Assembly: GCA_016280565.1 (NCBI GenBank) | Contig: JAEEGY010000037.1 | Location: 1-5,812 of the forward strand | Direction: 5' to 3' | From: Fretibacterium sp. | Lineage (GTDB): Bacteria; Synergistota; Synergistia; Synergistales; Aminobacteriaceae | Length of the DNA: 5,812 bases | In this document: positions 1 to 5,812 of the stretch, one piece after another | How positions within the stretch are numbered: the stretch's first letter is position 1 | Layout of the letters: the number at the start of each line of letters is the position of its first letter | Translations under genes and position numbers: made by a program | The notes under the pieces: model-generated | What the model saw: the letters and a program-made list of their open reading frames with translations, nothing else | The model's database searches: none | Told to the model about the DNA's origin: nothing

Positions 1-367
1 CCAGTGACTCCTGCACGCCGCGCATCATCTTGAAGATCTGAGAGCCCGTGAGCCAAAAACCGCCGGGGAGGTGATGTTCGTCGACGTGAATCTTGATATA
101 GGTGAAGAGTTCCGGTGCGTACTGCACCTCGTCGATCAGCACCGGAGGCTGGTGGAGCTGAAGAAACATTTTCGGGTCGCTTCGTGCCATCTCGCGCAGG
201 GTGAGATCATCAAGGGAGACGTAGCCCCGTCCGGCCCCCTCGGACTCGGCAAGCCGCTTCAGCATCGTTGTCTTGCCCGCCTGCCTGGGCCCCGTGAGCA
301 GAATAACCGGCCACGAGGCGCTCAGGTCCAGGACGAGGGACTCCATGTGTCGTTTGATGTATCCCAT
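1..367 (-). CDS. AAA_14/DUF4143-type ATPase, 5' part only
   Basis: Reading the complement from ATG at 367-365 gives 122 residues before the window edge; the C-terminal part is missing. A Walker A loop GPRQAGKTT lies at residues 26-34, a Walker B-like VLIDEVQ at 76-82, and LTGSQ at 106-110 fits the sensor region. The YVSLDDLTLREMARSDP and LFTYIKIHVDE stretches are typical of AAA_14 ATPases that normally carry a C-terminal DUF4143 domain; that domain is not in the window. The start is well fixed: an in-frame stop lies at 376-374 (complement TAA), and a GAGGGGGG ribosome site at 384-377 sits 9 nt before the ATG. Such proteins are common, often multicopy, and their cellular role is poorly defined; an ATPase fold is all the sequence supports. 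It is transcribed away from the trp operon and shows no functional link to it. Confidence 0.88.
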   Translation of the reverse strand, partial: MGYIKRHMESLVLDLSASWPVILLTGPRQAGKTTMLKRLAESEGAGRGYVSLDDLTLREMARSDPKMFLQLHQPPVLIDEVQYAPELFTYIKIHVDEHHLPGGFWLTGSQIFKMMRGVQESL

Positions 368-586
368 GACGCATTACCCCCCTCGAAGACGCAGACAAGC
401 GCCTTCGCACAGATTATCGGCAGATATGGGAATGAGTCCAATTTCTGCCGAAGTTCCTTATATTATAGCTCACTGCCAGCCATAACGGAGCCGCCGCGGG
501 TGAACGTGCCCCACTCCTCCATCATGGGACATCGTTCTGTACCCTTGTATGTTCCCGGCGTTGTTTTTCCCCTCTTCAATTCCTCC
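368..586. other. Divergent intergenic spacer without a convincing gene
   Basis: This spacer separates the minus-strand ATPase start from the trp promoter. I see no protein with recognisable motifs on either strand; open frames here lack credible ribosome sites and family features. It contains an 8-bp inverted repeat, TCGGCAGA at 417-424 and TCTGCCGA at 444-451 with a 19-nt gap, lying in the probable 5' untranslated region of the ATPase gene. A candidate minus-strand -10 lies just beyond it. The inverted repeat could be a transcript hairpin or a protein site; nothing in the sequence decides between these. Confidence 0.5.
462..490 (-). promoter_or_regulatory. Weak candidate promoter for the ATPase gene
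   Basis: On the complement a perfect TATAAT -10 hexamer occupies 467-462, which would start transcription near 455 and leave about 88 nt of leader before the ATG at 367. No good -35 exists at 17 bp (CTCCGT at 490-485), and a TTATGG at 485-480 is too close at 12 bp. The call rests on the -10 and its position alone. Confidence 0.3.
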
Positions 587-615
587 TTGCCAAAAACGGG
601 AACTGCGTCTATAAT
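587..615 (+). promoter_or_regulatory. Sigma-70/SigA-type promoter of the trp operon
   Basis: The -35 element is TTGCCA (587-592; one mismatch to TTGACA) and the -10 is a perfect TATAAT (610-615), with an exact 17-bp spacer. Transcription should start near 622-623, about 16 nt before the first helix of the T-box stem I. The distance and the absence of any intervening gene make this the promoter for the leader and the trp genes. It appears to be a housekeeping promoter with control exerted downstream in the leader. I see no obvious repressor operator overlapping it. Confidence 0.82.
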
Positions 616-876
616 GTACCGCAATTGAATATTGTGAAACCGCTGAAGTGAAGATAAAGACGGCGATGCCTCCACAGAGAGCCCGGCAGAGGGAGTCCTT
701 CATCCCAAAGGTGGAAGCCGGGAGGGAAACAAACCGTCAAATGGATCACGGAGGGCGCGGTCAAAGGCACTTTTTTTCGGAGAGCCAAGTATTCCGCGAC
801 GTAGGGCATACGTCAGTTGCCGGGGGTATGTTGGTACCCCGCTAAGGGTGTGGGGGGAAGTCCCGTCCCCACAAAT

Positions 877-917
877 CAGGGTGGCACCGCGGGTGTTCTT
901 TTGGATATTCGTCCCTG
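877..917 (+). promoter_or_regulatory. T-box sequence and antiterminator
   Basis: The conserved T-box AGGGTGGCACCGCGG lies at 878-892. CAGGG (877-881) pairs with CCCTG (913-917), and GCG (889-891) with CGT (910-912, one G-U pair), leaving the classic 7-nt bulge UGGCACC at 882-888. The bulge's UGGC is complementary to a tRNA 3' end GCCA. The fourth base C therefore matches a G discriminator, as bacterial tRNA-Trp carries, in agreement with the UGG specifier. This structure uses bases 912-917, which are part of the terminator's 5' arm, so the two folds exclude each other. Confidence 0.92.
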
Positions 918-946
918 GCAGATACTTTATCTGCCAGGGATTTTTT
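912..946 (+). terminator. Rho-independent terminator of the T-box leader
   Basis: A perfect 12-bp inverted repeat (912-923 with 929-940, arm TCCCTGGCAGAT) with a 5-nt loop is followed immediately by six T residues (941-946). It is the attenuator: with charged tRNA-Trp it should form and stop transcription 33 nt before the trpE start. With uncharged tRNA bound, the antiterminator removes its 5' arm. Confidence 0.95.
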
Positions 947-950
947 ATGC

Positions 951-961
951 TCCCTGGCAGA
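951..961 (+). repeat. Third copy of the terminator arm
   Basis: TCCCTGGCAGA here repeats 912-922 exactly (11 of 11) and is perfectly complementary to 930-940, the terminator's 3' arm. It would give an 11-bp hairpin with a 10-nt loop (941-950) in readthrough RNA. It sits between the terminator T-run and the trpE ribosome site. Confidence 0.85.
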
Positions 962-962
962 A

Positions 963-970
963 GAGGGAGG
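963..970 (+). promoter_or_regulatory. Ribosome binding site that fixes the trpE start
   Basis: GAGGGAGG lies 9 nt upstream of ATG at 980. The in-frame ATG at 947 and GTG at 848 lie inside or next to the terminator and T-box and have no such site suitably placed, so 980 is chosen. Confidence 0.85.
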
Positions 971-979
971 AAGCATAGA

Positions 980-2467
980 ATGAACCTTACACTTGAGGAG
1001 GTCCGGGAATACGCGCGGGATAAGCGCTACGACATCGTCCCCCTGAGCCGCGAGATCCTCTCAGACGTCCGCACGCCCATCGAGGTGATGCGGGCCCTGA
1101 TGAACGTCTCCGGGCACTGCTTTATACTGGAGAGCGCCGGGGACAATGAGAAATGGGGCCGATACACGTTTCTGGGCTACGAGCCCCGGATGGACATCAC
1201 CTGCCTGGACGGCGAGGTCCGGTCGAACGGACAGTCCGTTGGGACAGGCAGCCCAAACGGATATATCCGCAAGGTCCTGGCCTCGCACCGCAGCCCCGTT
1301 CTGCCCGGCCTGCCCCCGTTCACCGGCGGACTGGTGGGCTACTTTGCCTACGATTACCTGAAGTACTCCGAGCCATCGCTCCGGCTTGACGCGCCGGACA
1401 CGGAGGGCTTCAACGACGTTGACCTGATGCTGTTCGACAAGGTTATCGCCTTCGACAACTTCCGTCAGAAGATCGTCTTCATCGTGAATATCCGTCTGGA
1501 GGACGCGGAGGCTGAGTATGCGCGCGCCGTGCAGGAACTGGACGCCATGGAGGACCTTGTCCGCATCGGGGCCCCAGGACAAAACCTGGGAGGACGTATG
1601 ACCTCGGAGCTTACGCCCCTTTTCTCCAGGGAGCGGTATTACGGGATGGTGGAGGAAGCCAGGCATCACATCATTGAGGGGGACATCTTTCAAATCGTCC
1701 TGTCCAACCGCCTGGAGGCGAACTTCGAGGGAAGCCTCTTCAACACTTACCGCATCCTGCGGACGCTGAATCCCTCTCCCTATATGTTCTACTTCTCTGG
1801 CTCCGACATGGAGGCCGCCGGCGCGTCGCCTGAGACGCTGGTCAGGCTCCGGGACGGCGTTCTGCACACCTTTCCCCTGGCGGGCACGCGGCCGCGCGGC
1901 AAAACACCGGAGGAGGATAAGCGGTTGGAGGAGGAGCTGCTGAGCGACCCCAAGGAGCTGGCCGAACATAACATGCTGGTTGACCTTGGGCGGAACGACC
2001 TGGGAAAGATCAGCCGGTTCGGGACGGTCGAGGTGGAGAAGTATCACGAGATCCTGCGCTTCTCCCACGTCATGCACATCGGGTCCACCGTGCGGGGACA
2101 GATACGCGAGGGCGCGGACCAGCTTGACGCGGTGGAGGCCGTTCTGCCGGCAGGGACGCTGTCCGGCGCGCCGAAGATACGGGCCTGTCAGCTCATCAAC
2201 GACATCGAGCGGGACAAGCGCGGGATATACGGCGGCGCGGTTGGCTACATCGACTTCACGGGCAACCTCGACCTCTGCATTGCCATTCGCATCGCCTACA
2301 AGAAGAACGGTAAGGTCTTCATCCGCAGCGGTGGCGGCATCGTGGCGGACTCCGTGCCGGAGAACGAGTACCAGGAACGTATGAACAAGGCGGAGGCCGT
2401 GGTGCGCGCTCTGAAGATGGCGCAGGAACTTGAGCCCATTTCCAGCGGAGAGGAGGAGAGTTTATGA
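980..2467 (+). CDS. trpE: Anthranilate synthase component I (aminase subunit)
   Basis: TrpE converts chorismate and ammonia, supplied by TrpG from glutamine, to anthranilate and pyruvate, the committed step of tryptophan synthesis; it is cytosolic. The product is 495 residues, the usual length. The N-terminal domain carries FILESAGDNEKWGRYTFLG (48-66), whose Leu-Glu-Ser (50-52) matches the family's tryptophan feedback-inhibition site. The chorismate-binding domain has FPLAGTRPRG (298-307) followed by EHNMLVDLGRND. It also has LPAGTLSGAPK (389-399), GGAVGYIDFTGNLD and SGGGIVADSVPE near the C-terminus. These distinguish it from most PabB proteins, though TrpE/PabB are homologous; the trp context settles it. 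The start at ATG 980 follows GAGGGAGG, placing the whole T-box outside the gene. Its TGA overlaps the trpG ATG (ATGA, 4 nt), implying coupled translation of the two subunits. Only one Trp residue is present (59). Confidence 0.97.
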   Translation: MNLTLEEVREYARDKRYDIVPLSREILSDVRTPIEVMRALMNVSGHCFILESAGDNEKWGRYTFLGYEPRMDITCLDGEVRSNGQSVGTGSPNGYIRKVLASHRSPVLPGLPPFTGGLVGYFAYDYLKYSEPSLRLDAPDTEGFNDVDLMLFDKVIAFDNFRQKIVFIVNIRLEDAEAEYARAVQELDAMEDLVRIGAPGQNLGGRMTSELTPLFSRERYYGMVEEARHHIIEGDIFQIVLSNRLEANFEGSLFNTYRILRTLNPSPYMFYFSGSDMEAAGASPETLVRLRDGVLHTFPLAGTRPRGKTPEEDKRLEEELLSDPKELAEHNMLVDLGRNDLGKISRFGTVEVEKYHEILRFSHVMHIGSTVRGQIREGADQLDAVEAVLPAGTLSGAPKIRACQLINDIERDKRGIYGGAVGYIDFTGNLDLCIAIRIAYKKNGKVFIRSGGGIVADSVPENEYQERMNKAEAVVRALKMAQELEPISSGEEESL

Positions 2468-3069
2468 TCCTTCTGATCGATAATTACGACAGTTTTTCCT
2501 ACAACTTGTACCAGCTTGTGGGCTCCCTTGAGCCCGACATCCGCGTCGTCCGCAACGACGCCATGACGGTGGAGGAGATACAGGCCCTCTCCCCTCAGGC
2601 GGTGATCCTCTCCCCTGGCCCGGGGCGGCCGGAGGACGCGGGCGTCTGCATGGATGTTGCACGAACCCTGACGGACGTGCCCATCCTCGGCGTGTGCCTG
2701 GGGCACCAGGCCATCTGCACTGCCTTCGGCGCAACGGTAAGCTATGCCAAAAAGCTCATGCACGGCAAGCAGTCCCTCATCGGGTTCGACAAGGACTGCC
2801 CGCTGTTCCGCGGCTGCCCCGGGGCAATGCTCGCCGCCCGTTACCATTCGCTGGCGGCTCTGGAGGAGACGCTCCCCCGCTGTCTAAAGGTCGTCGCCCG
2901 GGCGGACACCCCCATCAGCGGGGACGGTGAGATCATGGCCGTTCGCCACCTGGAGCGCCCCGTCTTCGGGCTTCAGTTCCATCCGGAGTCCGTGATGACC
3001 CCGGAGGGAAAGATCATCCTGAAGAATTTTATCGAGATATCGAGAGAACAACGTTACATTAAAAATTAG
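2464..3069 (+). CDS. trpG: Anthranilate synthase component II (glutamine amidotransferase)
   Basis: TrpG hydrolyses glutamine and passes ammonia to TrpE. The 201-residue class I amidotransferase has the full catalytic triad: Cys78 in the nucleophile elbow GVCLGHQ (76-82), and His173 and Glu175 in FHPES. The N-terminal [15 protein letters not shown] and the oxyanion-region [11 protein letters not shown] (50-60) are typical of TrpG/PabA. It is a stand-alone subunit, neither fused to TrpE nor to TrpD. The start overlaps the trpE stop by 4 nt and has AGGAGG at 2451-2456, 7 nt upstream. TrpG and PabA can be one shared protein in some bacteria, and the sequence alone cannot tell whether it also serves folate synthesis. 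The last residues ([11 protein letters not shown]) are encoded by notably AT-rich DNA compared with the rest. No Trp residue is present. Confidence 0.97.
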   Translation: MILLIDNYDSFSYNLYQLVGSLEPDIRVVRNDAMTVEEIQALSPQAVILSPGPGRPEDAGVCMDVARTLTDVPILGVCLGHQAICTAFGATVSYAKKLMHGKQSLIGFDKDCPLFRGCPGAMLAARYHSLAALEETLPRCLKVVARADTPISGDGEIMAVRHLERPVFGLQFHPESVMTPEGKIILKNFIEISREQRYIKN

Positions 3070-3098
3070 ACGCAAAATATTTTGAGGAGGTCACAAAA

Positions 3099-4118
3099 AT
3101 GATCAAAGAGGCAATCATGAAAATCGTGAGCAAGGGCGACCTGACCTACGACGAGGCCTACGCCGTCATGAACGAGATCATGAGCGGCGAGACGACGCCC
3201 ACGCAGAACGCGGCTTTCCTTGCGGCGCTTTCCACAAAGAACACCCGGGCCGAGACCCGGGCTGAGATCCTTGGCTGCGCCGCCGCCATGCGCGAGCACG
3301 CCACCCGCGTGGACACCGGGGACATGAAGACCCTGGAGATCGTGGGCACAGGGGGCGACAACGCCCACACCTTCAACATCTCGACCACCGCGGCGATCAT
3401 CATGGCCGCCGGCGGGGTGAAGGTGGCCAAGCACGGCAACCGGGCGGCCAGCTCGGACTGCGGCGCGGCGGACTGTCTTGAGGCCCTGGGCGTCAACCTG
3501 GACACCGGCCCGGAGAAGTGCCGTGAACTGCTGGAGAAGGTGGGCATCTGCTTCATGTTCGCGCAGAAATACCACGCCTCGATGAAGTACGTCGGCGCTA
3601 TCCGGCGGGAGCTTGGCTTCCGCACGGTGTTCAACATCCTGGGGCCCCTCACCAACCCCGCCCGGCCGGCCTACCAGCTCCTCGGCGTGTACGACGAGCT
3701 CCTCCTTGAACCGCTGGCGCAGGTGCTGTCCGGCCTTGGTGTGAAGCGCGGGATGGTGGTCTGCGGCAAGGACATCATGGATGAAATTTCCCTCAGCGCT
3801 CCGACGGCTGTCTGCGAGTTCCAGGAGGGCTGGTATCGAAAGTTCACCCTCAGCCCGGAGGAGTTTGGCTTCAAGCTCTGCCAGAAGTCCGACCTTGTGG
3901 GGGGGACCCCGGCCCAGAACGCGGAGATCACCCGGGACATCCTGAAGGGCGTCAGGGGCCCCCGGCGTGACGTGGTGCTGCTGAACGCGGGCGCGGGGCT
4001 CTGCGTGGCGGGCGCGGCCCCCTCCATCGCGGAGGGGGTGAAGAAGGCCGCGGAGCTCATCGACTCCGGGGCGGCGGCCAAAAAGCTTGAAGAGTTCGCC
4101 GCCGCGTCGAACCGGTAA
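3099..4118 (+). CDS. trpD: Anthranilate phosphoribosyltransferase
   Basis: TrpD transfers phosphoribose from PRPP to anthranilate, giving phosphoribosylanthranilate. The product has 339 residues, normal for the family. An N-terminal helical domain (about 1-70, with [21 protein letters not shown]) precedes the catalytic domain. That domain has the PRPP-binding VGTGGD (82-87) and NISTT (93-97), KHGNR (111-115) followed by [15 protein letters not shown], and NILGPLTNP. The metal-binding Asp228-Glu229 lie in [15 protein letters not shown]. The common HG.DG.DE version of that motif is varied here (Cys222, Ile226), which I take as ordinary subfamily variation since the acidic pair is intact. The start is supported by GAGGAGG at 3084-3090, 8 nt upstream; a second in-frame ATG at 3117 has no comparable site. 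A 29-nt AT-rich gap separates it from trpG. Confidence 0.97.
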   Translation: MIKEAIMKIVSKGDLTYDEAYAVMNEIMSGETTPTQNAAFLAALSTKNTRAETRAEILGCAAAMREHATRVDTGDMKTLEIVGTGGDNAHTFNISTTAAIIMAAGGVKVAKHGNRAASSDCGAADCLEALGVNLDTGPEKCRELLEKVGICFMFAQKYHASMKYVGAIRRELGFRTVFNILGPLTNPARPAYQLLGVYDELLLEPLAQVLSGLGVKRGMVVCGKDIMDEISLSAPTAVCEFQEGWYRKFTLSPEEFGFKLCQKSDLVGGTPAQNAEITRDILKGVRGPRRDVVLLNAGAGLCVAGAAPSIAEGVKKAAELIDSGAAAKKLEEFAAASNR

Positions 4119-4123
4119 CGCAA

Positions 4124-4954
4124 ATGGCCGCGACCCTTCTTGACCAGCTTGCCGGGTATGCGCGGGAGCGCGTGGCTCAGGCAAAGGCCGCGCGTCCCCT
4201 TGAGCAGCTCGAAGCGGAGGCCCGGTCCATGAACTGCAGCACGGGCTTCCCCTTTGAGCGGGCGCTGAAGGGGGACGATATCGCGTTTATATGCGAATGT
4301 AAGAAAGCCTCCCCCTCAAAGGGCCTGATCGCTCCGGAGTTCCCCTATCTGCAGATCGCGAAGGAGTACGAGGCGGCGGGCGCGGCGGCCATCTCCGTCC
4401 TGACGGAGCCCAGGTGGTTTCTTGGCAGCGACAGCTATCTTCAGGAGATCGCGGCGGCGGTGAACATCCCCTGCCTGCGCAAGGACTTCACCGTCGACGA
4501 GTACATGATCTACGAGGCGAAGCTCCTCGGCGCGGCGGCGGTGCTGCTCATCGTTTCCCTCCTTGACGGGCCTGCGCTGCGGCGCTTTATCAGCCTCTGC
4601 GACGGGCTGGGGCTCTCCGCCCTGGTGGAGGCCCACGACGAGCCGGAGATAAAAATGGCTCTGGAGGCCGGCGCCCGCGTTATCGGCGTGAACAACCGCA
4701 ACCTGAAGGATTTTTCCGTGGACACAGGCAACAGCGAGAGGCTGCGTTCTCTGGTCCCACAGGGTATAATCTTTGTAGCGGAGAGCGGCATCAAAACGGC
4801 GGAGGACATTGAGTCCATGCGAAGGGCCGGAGTCAACGCCGTCCTGGTCGGTGAGGCGCTGATGACCTCGCCGGACAAACGAGCCGCGCTGAATGCACTG
4901 AGAGGGGACGAGAGTTATGGCGGTCAAGATAAAGGTCTGCGGGATGAAACATGA
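4124..4954 (+). CDS. trpC: Indole-3-glycerol phosphate synthase
   Basis: TrpC decarboxylates and closes CdRP to indole-3-glycerol phosphate. This is a TIM-barrel enzyme of 276 residues, a little longer than the usual 250-270. The known active-site residues are all visible: Glu58 and Lys60 in ECKKASPSKG, Lys120 in CLRKDF, Glu169 in VEAHDE, Asn190 in GVNNRNL and Ser221 in AESGI; the phosphate-site VLVGEALM follows. Unlike enterobacteria it is not fused to TrpF. The fold should be complete by about NALRG (residue ~261); the last 15 residues look like a non-family tail, and the last 12 codons overlap the start of trpF. The gene begins 5 nt after the trpD stop, and I see no Shine-Dalgarno before it, so it probably depends on ribosomes leaving trpD. 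Confidence 0.97.
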   Translation: MAATLLDQLAGYARERVAQAKAARPLEQLEAEARSMNCSTGFPFERALKGDDIAFICECKKASPSKGLIAPEFPYLQIAKEYEAAGAAAISVLTEPRWFLGSDSYLQEIAAAVNIPCLRKDFTVDEYMIYEAKLLGAAAVLLIVSLLDGPALRRFISLCDGLGLSALVEAHDEPEIKMALEAGARVIGVNNRNLKDFSVDTGNSERLRSLVPQGIIFVAESGIKTAEDIESMRRAGVNAVLVGEALMTSPDKRAALNALRGDESYGGQDKGLRDET

Positions 4955-5549
4955 GGCGGATATCGGGCTGGCAAACGACCTGAGGCCTGACTATGTGGGA
5001 TTCGTGTTCGCTCCGGGAAGCCGGCGCTTCATCGCCCCGGAGCACGCGGGACGCCTGAGGTCTGAGCTGCGGGAGGGCATCAAGGCCATCGGCGTCTTTG
5101 TCAACGAGCCCCTTGACGCTGTGGGGATGTGCGCGGACGTGGCGCGGCTTGACGGAGTGCAGCTCCACGGCAACGAGACCGAGGAGTACATCTGCGCCCT
5201 GAGAGAGTACGTCCACTGCCCCATCATCCGCGCCTTCAGGGTGGAAAACCAGGCGACCGTTGACCGCGCGATCTTCTCCTCTGCGGACTACCTGCTGTTC
5301 GACGGCGGGGCCGGCGACGGGCAACCCTTTGACTGGTCGCTCCTCAAGCTGGTGAAGCGGCCCTACTTCCTGGCCGGCGGCCTGACGCCGGAGAACGTGA
5401 GCCTGGCGATGGACGTCACCCCCACCCCCTATGCCCTGGACGTCAGCTCGGGCGTCGAGATCAACCGAAGCAAGGATTACCGCAAGATGATGCAGTTTAT
5501 CGCGGGCGTCCGCAATTTCCGAAAACGCGACGGGACGCTGGTAAATTAG
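4917..5549 (+). CDS. trpF: Phosphoribosylanthranilate isomerase
   Basis: TrpF performs the Amadori rearrangement of phosphoribosylanthranilate to CdRP, the substrate of TrpC encoded just upstream. The 210-residue TIM barrel has the catalytic pair: Cys8 in KVCGM and Asp129 in LLFDGGAG. It also has family landmarks GFVFAPGSRR, GVFVNE, VQLHGNE, FLAGGLTPENV and ALDVSSGVE (phosphate site near the C-terminus). The start is forced: an in-frame TGA lies at 4899-4901, no other start codon lies between it and ATG 4917, and the next ATG would remove Cys8. AGAGGGG at 4901-4907 is 9 nt upstream. The gene therefore overlaps trpC by 38 nt in a different frame. A single Trp residue occurs (FDW). Confidence 0.97.
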   Translation: MAVKIKVCGMKHEADIGLANDLRPDYVGFVFAPGSRRFIAPEHAGRLRSELREGIKAIGVFVNEPLDAVGMCADVARLDGVQLHGNETEEYICALREYVHCPIIRAFRVENQATVDRAIFSSADYLLFDGGAGDGQPFDWSLLKLVKRPYFLAGGLTPENVSLAMDVTPTPYALDVSSGVEINRSKDYRKMMQFIAGVRNFRKRDGTLVN

Positions 5550-5570
5550 AAATTATGTATGGAGGAGAAT

Positions 5571-5812
5571 ATGACCAACCCTAAAGGCCGTTTTGGCGTC
5601 CACGGGGGGCAGTACATCCCGGAGACGCTGATGAACGCCGTGATAGAGCTTGAAAAAGCTTATAACCAATACAAGGATGACCCCCAGTTCAACGAAGAGC
5701 TGACGGCCCTGCTGAACGACTACGCAGGCCGTCCCAGCCGTCTGTACTTCGCAAAGAAGATGACGGAGGACCTGGGCGGCGCGAAAATCTATTTAAAGCG
5801 CGAGGACCTGAA
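5571..5812 (+). CDS. trpB: Tryptophan synthase beta chain, 5' part only
   Basis: TrpB condenses indole, channelled from TrpA, with serine to make tryptophan using PLP. The first 80 codons are present and run off the window. The protein begins [31 protein letters not shown] and continues through [30 protein letters not shown], a strong match to the N-terminus of TrpB1, the form that pairs with TrpA. The PLP lysine motif would lie a few residues past the edge and cannot be checked. GGAGG at 5561-5565 is 5 nt from the ATG, a rather short spacing. The 21-nt gap after trpF has no terminator, so it is in the same operon. trpA is expected next. Confidence 0.95.
   Translation, partial: MTNPKGRFGVHGGQYIPETLMNAVIELEKAYNQYKDDPQFNEELTALLNDYAGRPSRLYFAKKMTEDLGGAKIYLKREDL

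Larger units (their letters stand above)
622..946 (+). promoter_or_regulatory. tRNA-Trp-responsive T-box riboswitch leader
   Basis: This untranslated leader senses tRNA-Trp charging and switches between readthrough and termination. Stem I can be drawn directly. ACCGC (639-643) pairs with GCGGT (757-761), GTGA (648-651) with TCAC (746-749), and GACGG (659-663) with CCGTC (734-738). The internal loop between the last two helices carries on its 3' side AAATGGA (739-745), so the specifier codon is TGG (742-744, Trp) followed by a purine. Above it are CCTCC/GGAGG (669-673/721-725), the AGAGAG bulge (676-681), CGGC/GCCG (684-687/717-720) and the distal GGTGGAA motif (710-716), the elements known to dock on the tRNA elbow. 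Further hairpins are at 798-814, 823-840 and 850-872. The T-box sequence and terminator follow. The helices were found by eye and not folded computationally. Confidence 0.95.

Noticed and set aside
71..628. Plus-strand open frame of 185 codons spanning the ATPase start and spacer
   Set aside because: It runs antisense to the clear Walker A/B ATPase, crosses the trp promoter, and has no recognisable domain.
622..946. A trp leader peptide (ribosome-mediated attenuation) or TRAP-type leader
   Set aside because: No short open frame with clustered TGG codons and no run of spaced GAG/TAG repeats; the T-box elements explain the leader fully.
848..979. A 44-residue N-terminal extension of TrpE starting at GTG 848 (or 11 residues from ATG 947)
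   Set aside because: It would place coding sequence through the T-box and terminator. No suitable ribosome site precedes either start, TrpE length is normal from 980, and GAGGGAGG is correctly placed for 980.
1061..2077. Long minus-strand open frame (338 codons) opposite trpE
   Set aside because: It lies entirely within a strongly supported trpE. The protein has no recognisable motifs and reflects GC-rich codon structure on the opposite strand.
3762..3776. Possible active-site damage in TrpD, where the usual HG.DG.DE region reads CGKDIMDE
   Set aside because: The metal-binding Asp-Glu pair and all PRPP-site motifs are intact, and this stretch varies within the family.
3066..4184. Long minus-strand open frame (372 codons) opposite trpD
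   Set aside because: Same reasoning: a low-complexity Arg/Gly/His/Ala-rich product, no family features, fully covered by trpD on the other strand.
4741..4770. Internal promoter in trpC based on a perfect TATAAT at 4765-4770
   Set aside because: No acceptable -35 at 16-18 bp (for example CTGCGT) and no extended -10 TG. One hexamer in coding sequence is weak evidence.
5555..5584. A short open frame starting at ATG 5555, just before trpB
   Set aside because: It has nine codons, no ribosome site of its own, and overlaps the trpB ribosome site and start.

Overview
This window holds most of a classical tryptophan biosynthesis operon, trpE-trpG-trpD-trpC-trpF-trpB, all on the + strand. A tRNA-Trp-sensing T-box leader precedes it. 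Beyond the leader, on the opposite strand, lies the 5' end of an unrelated gene for an AAA_14/DUF4143-type ATPase. The DNA is GC-rich (by eye near 60%). It has strong AGGAGG-type ribosome sites, tightly packed genes, a separate trpG and T-box control. This combination fits a GC-rich Bacillota lineage (Clostridia-like) best. Another T-box-bearing phylum such as Synergistota is not excluded, and the assignment is inference.

Layout: 1-367 (minus) is the N-terminal 122 residues of the ATPase, cut by the window edge. 368-586 is a gene-free divergent spacer with a weak candidate promoter for the ATPase. 587-615 is a near-consensus promoter facing the trp genes (TTGCCA, 17 bp, TATAAT). 622-946 is the T-box leader: stem I with a UGG (Trp) specifier at 742-744, the T-box sequence at 878-892, and a strong intrinsic terminator at 912-946. 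Then follow trpE (980-2467), trpG (2464-3069), trpD (3099-4118), trpC (4124-4954), trpF (4917-5549) and the first 80 codons of trpB (5571 to the edge).

Together the genes take chorismate to tryptophan. TrpE/TrpG make anthranilate, TrpD adds phosphoribose, TrpF isomerises, TrpC closes the indole ring and TrpB finishes with serine; trpA is expected just beyond the window. Control appears two-layered: uncharged tRNA-Trp should favour readthrough at the leader, and TrpE keeps an N-terminal Leu-Glu-Ser typical of the tryptophan feedback site. Junctions are a 4-nt overlap (E/G), 29 nt (G/D), 5 nt without a clear Shine-Dalgarno (D/C), a 38-nt overlap (C/F) and 21 nt (F/B).

I found no undescribed system, mobile element, CRISPR array or RNA gene. 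The most distinctive detail is a third copy of the terminator arm (951-961), which lets the terminator's 3' arm form an alternative 11-bp hairpin just before the trpE ribosome site. The forced 38-nt trpC/trpF overlap and the scarcity of Trp codons in the operon are also worth noting.
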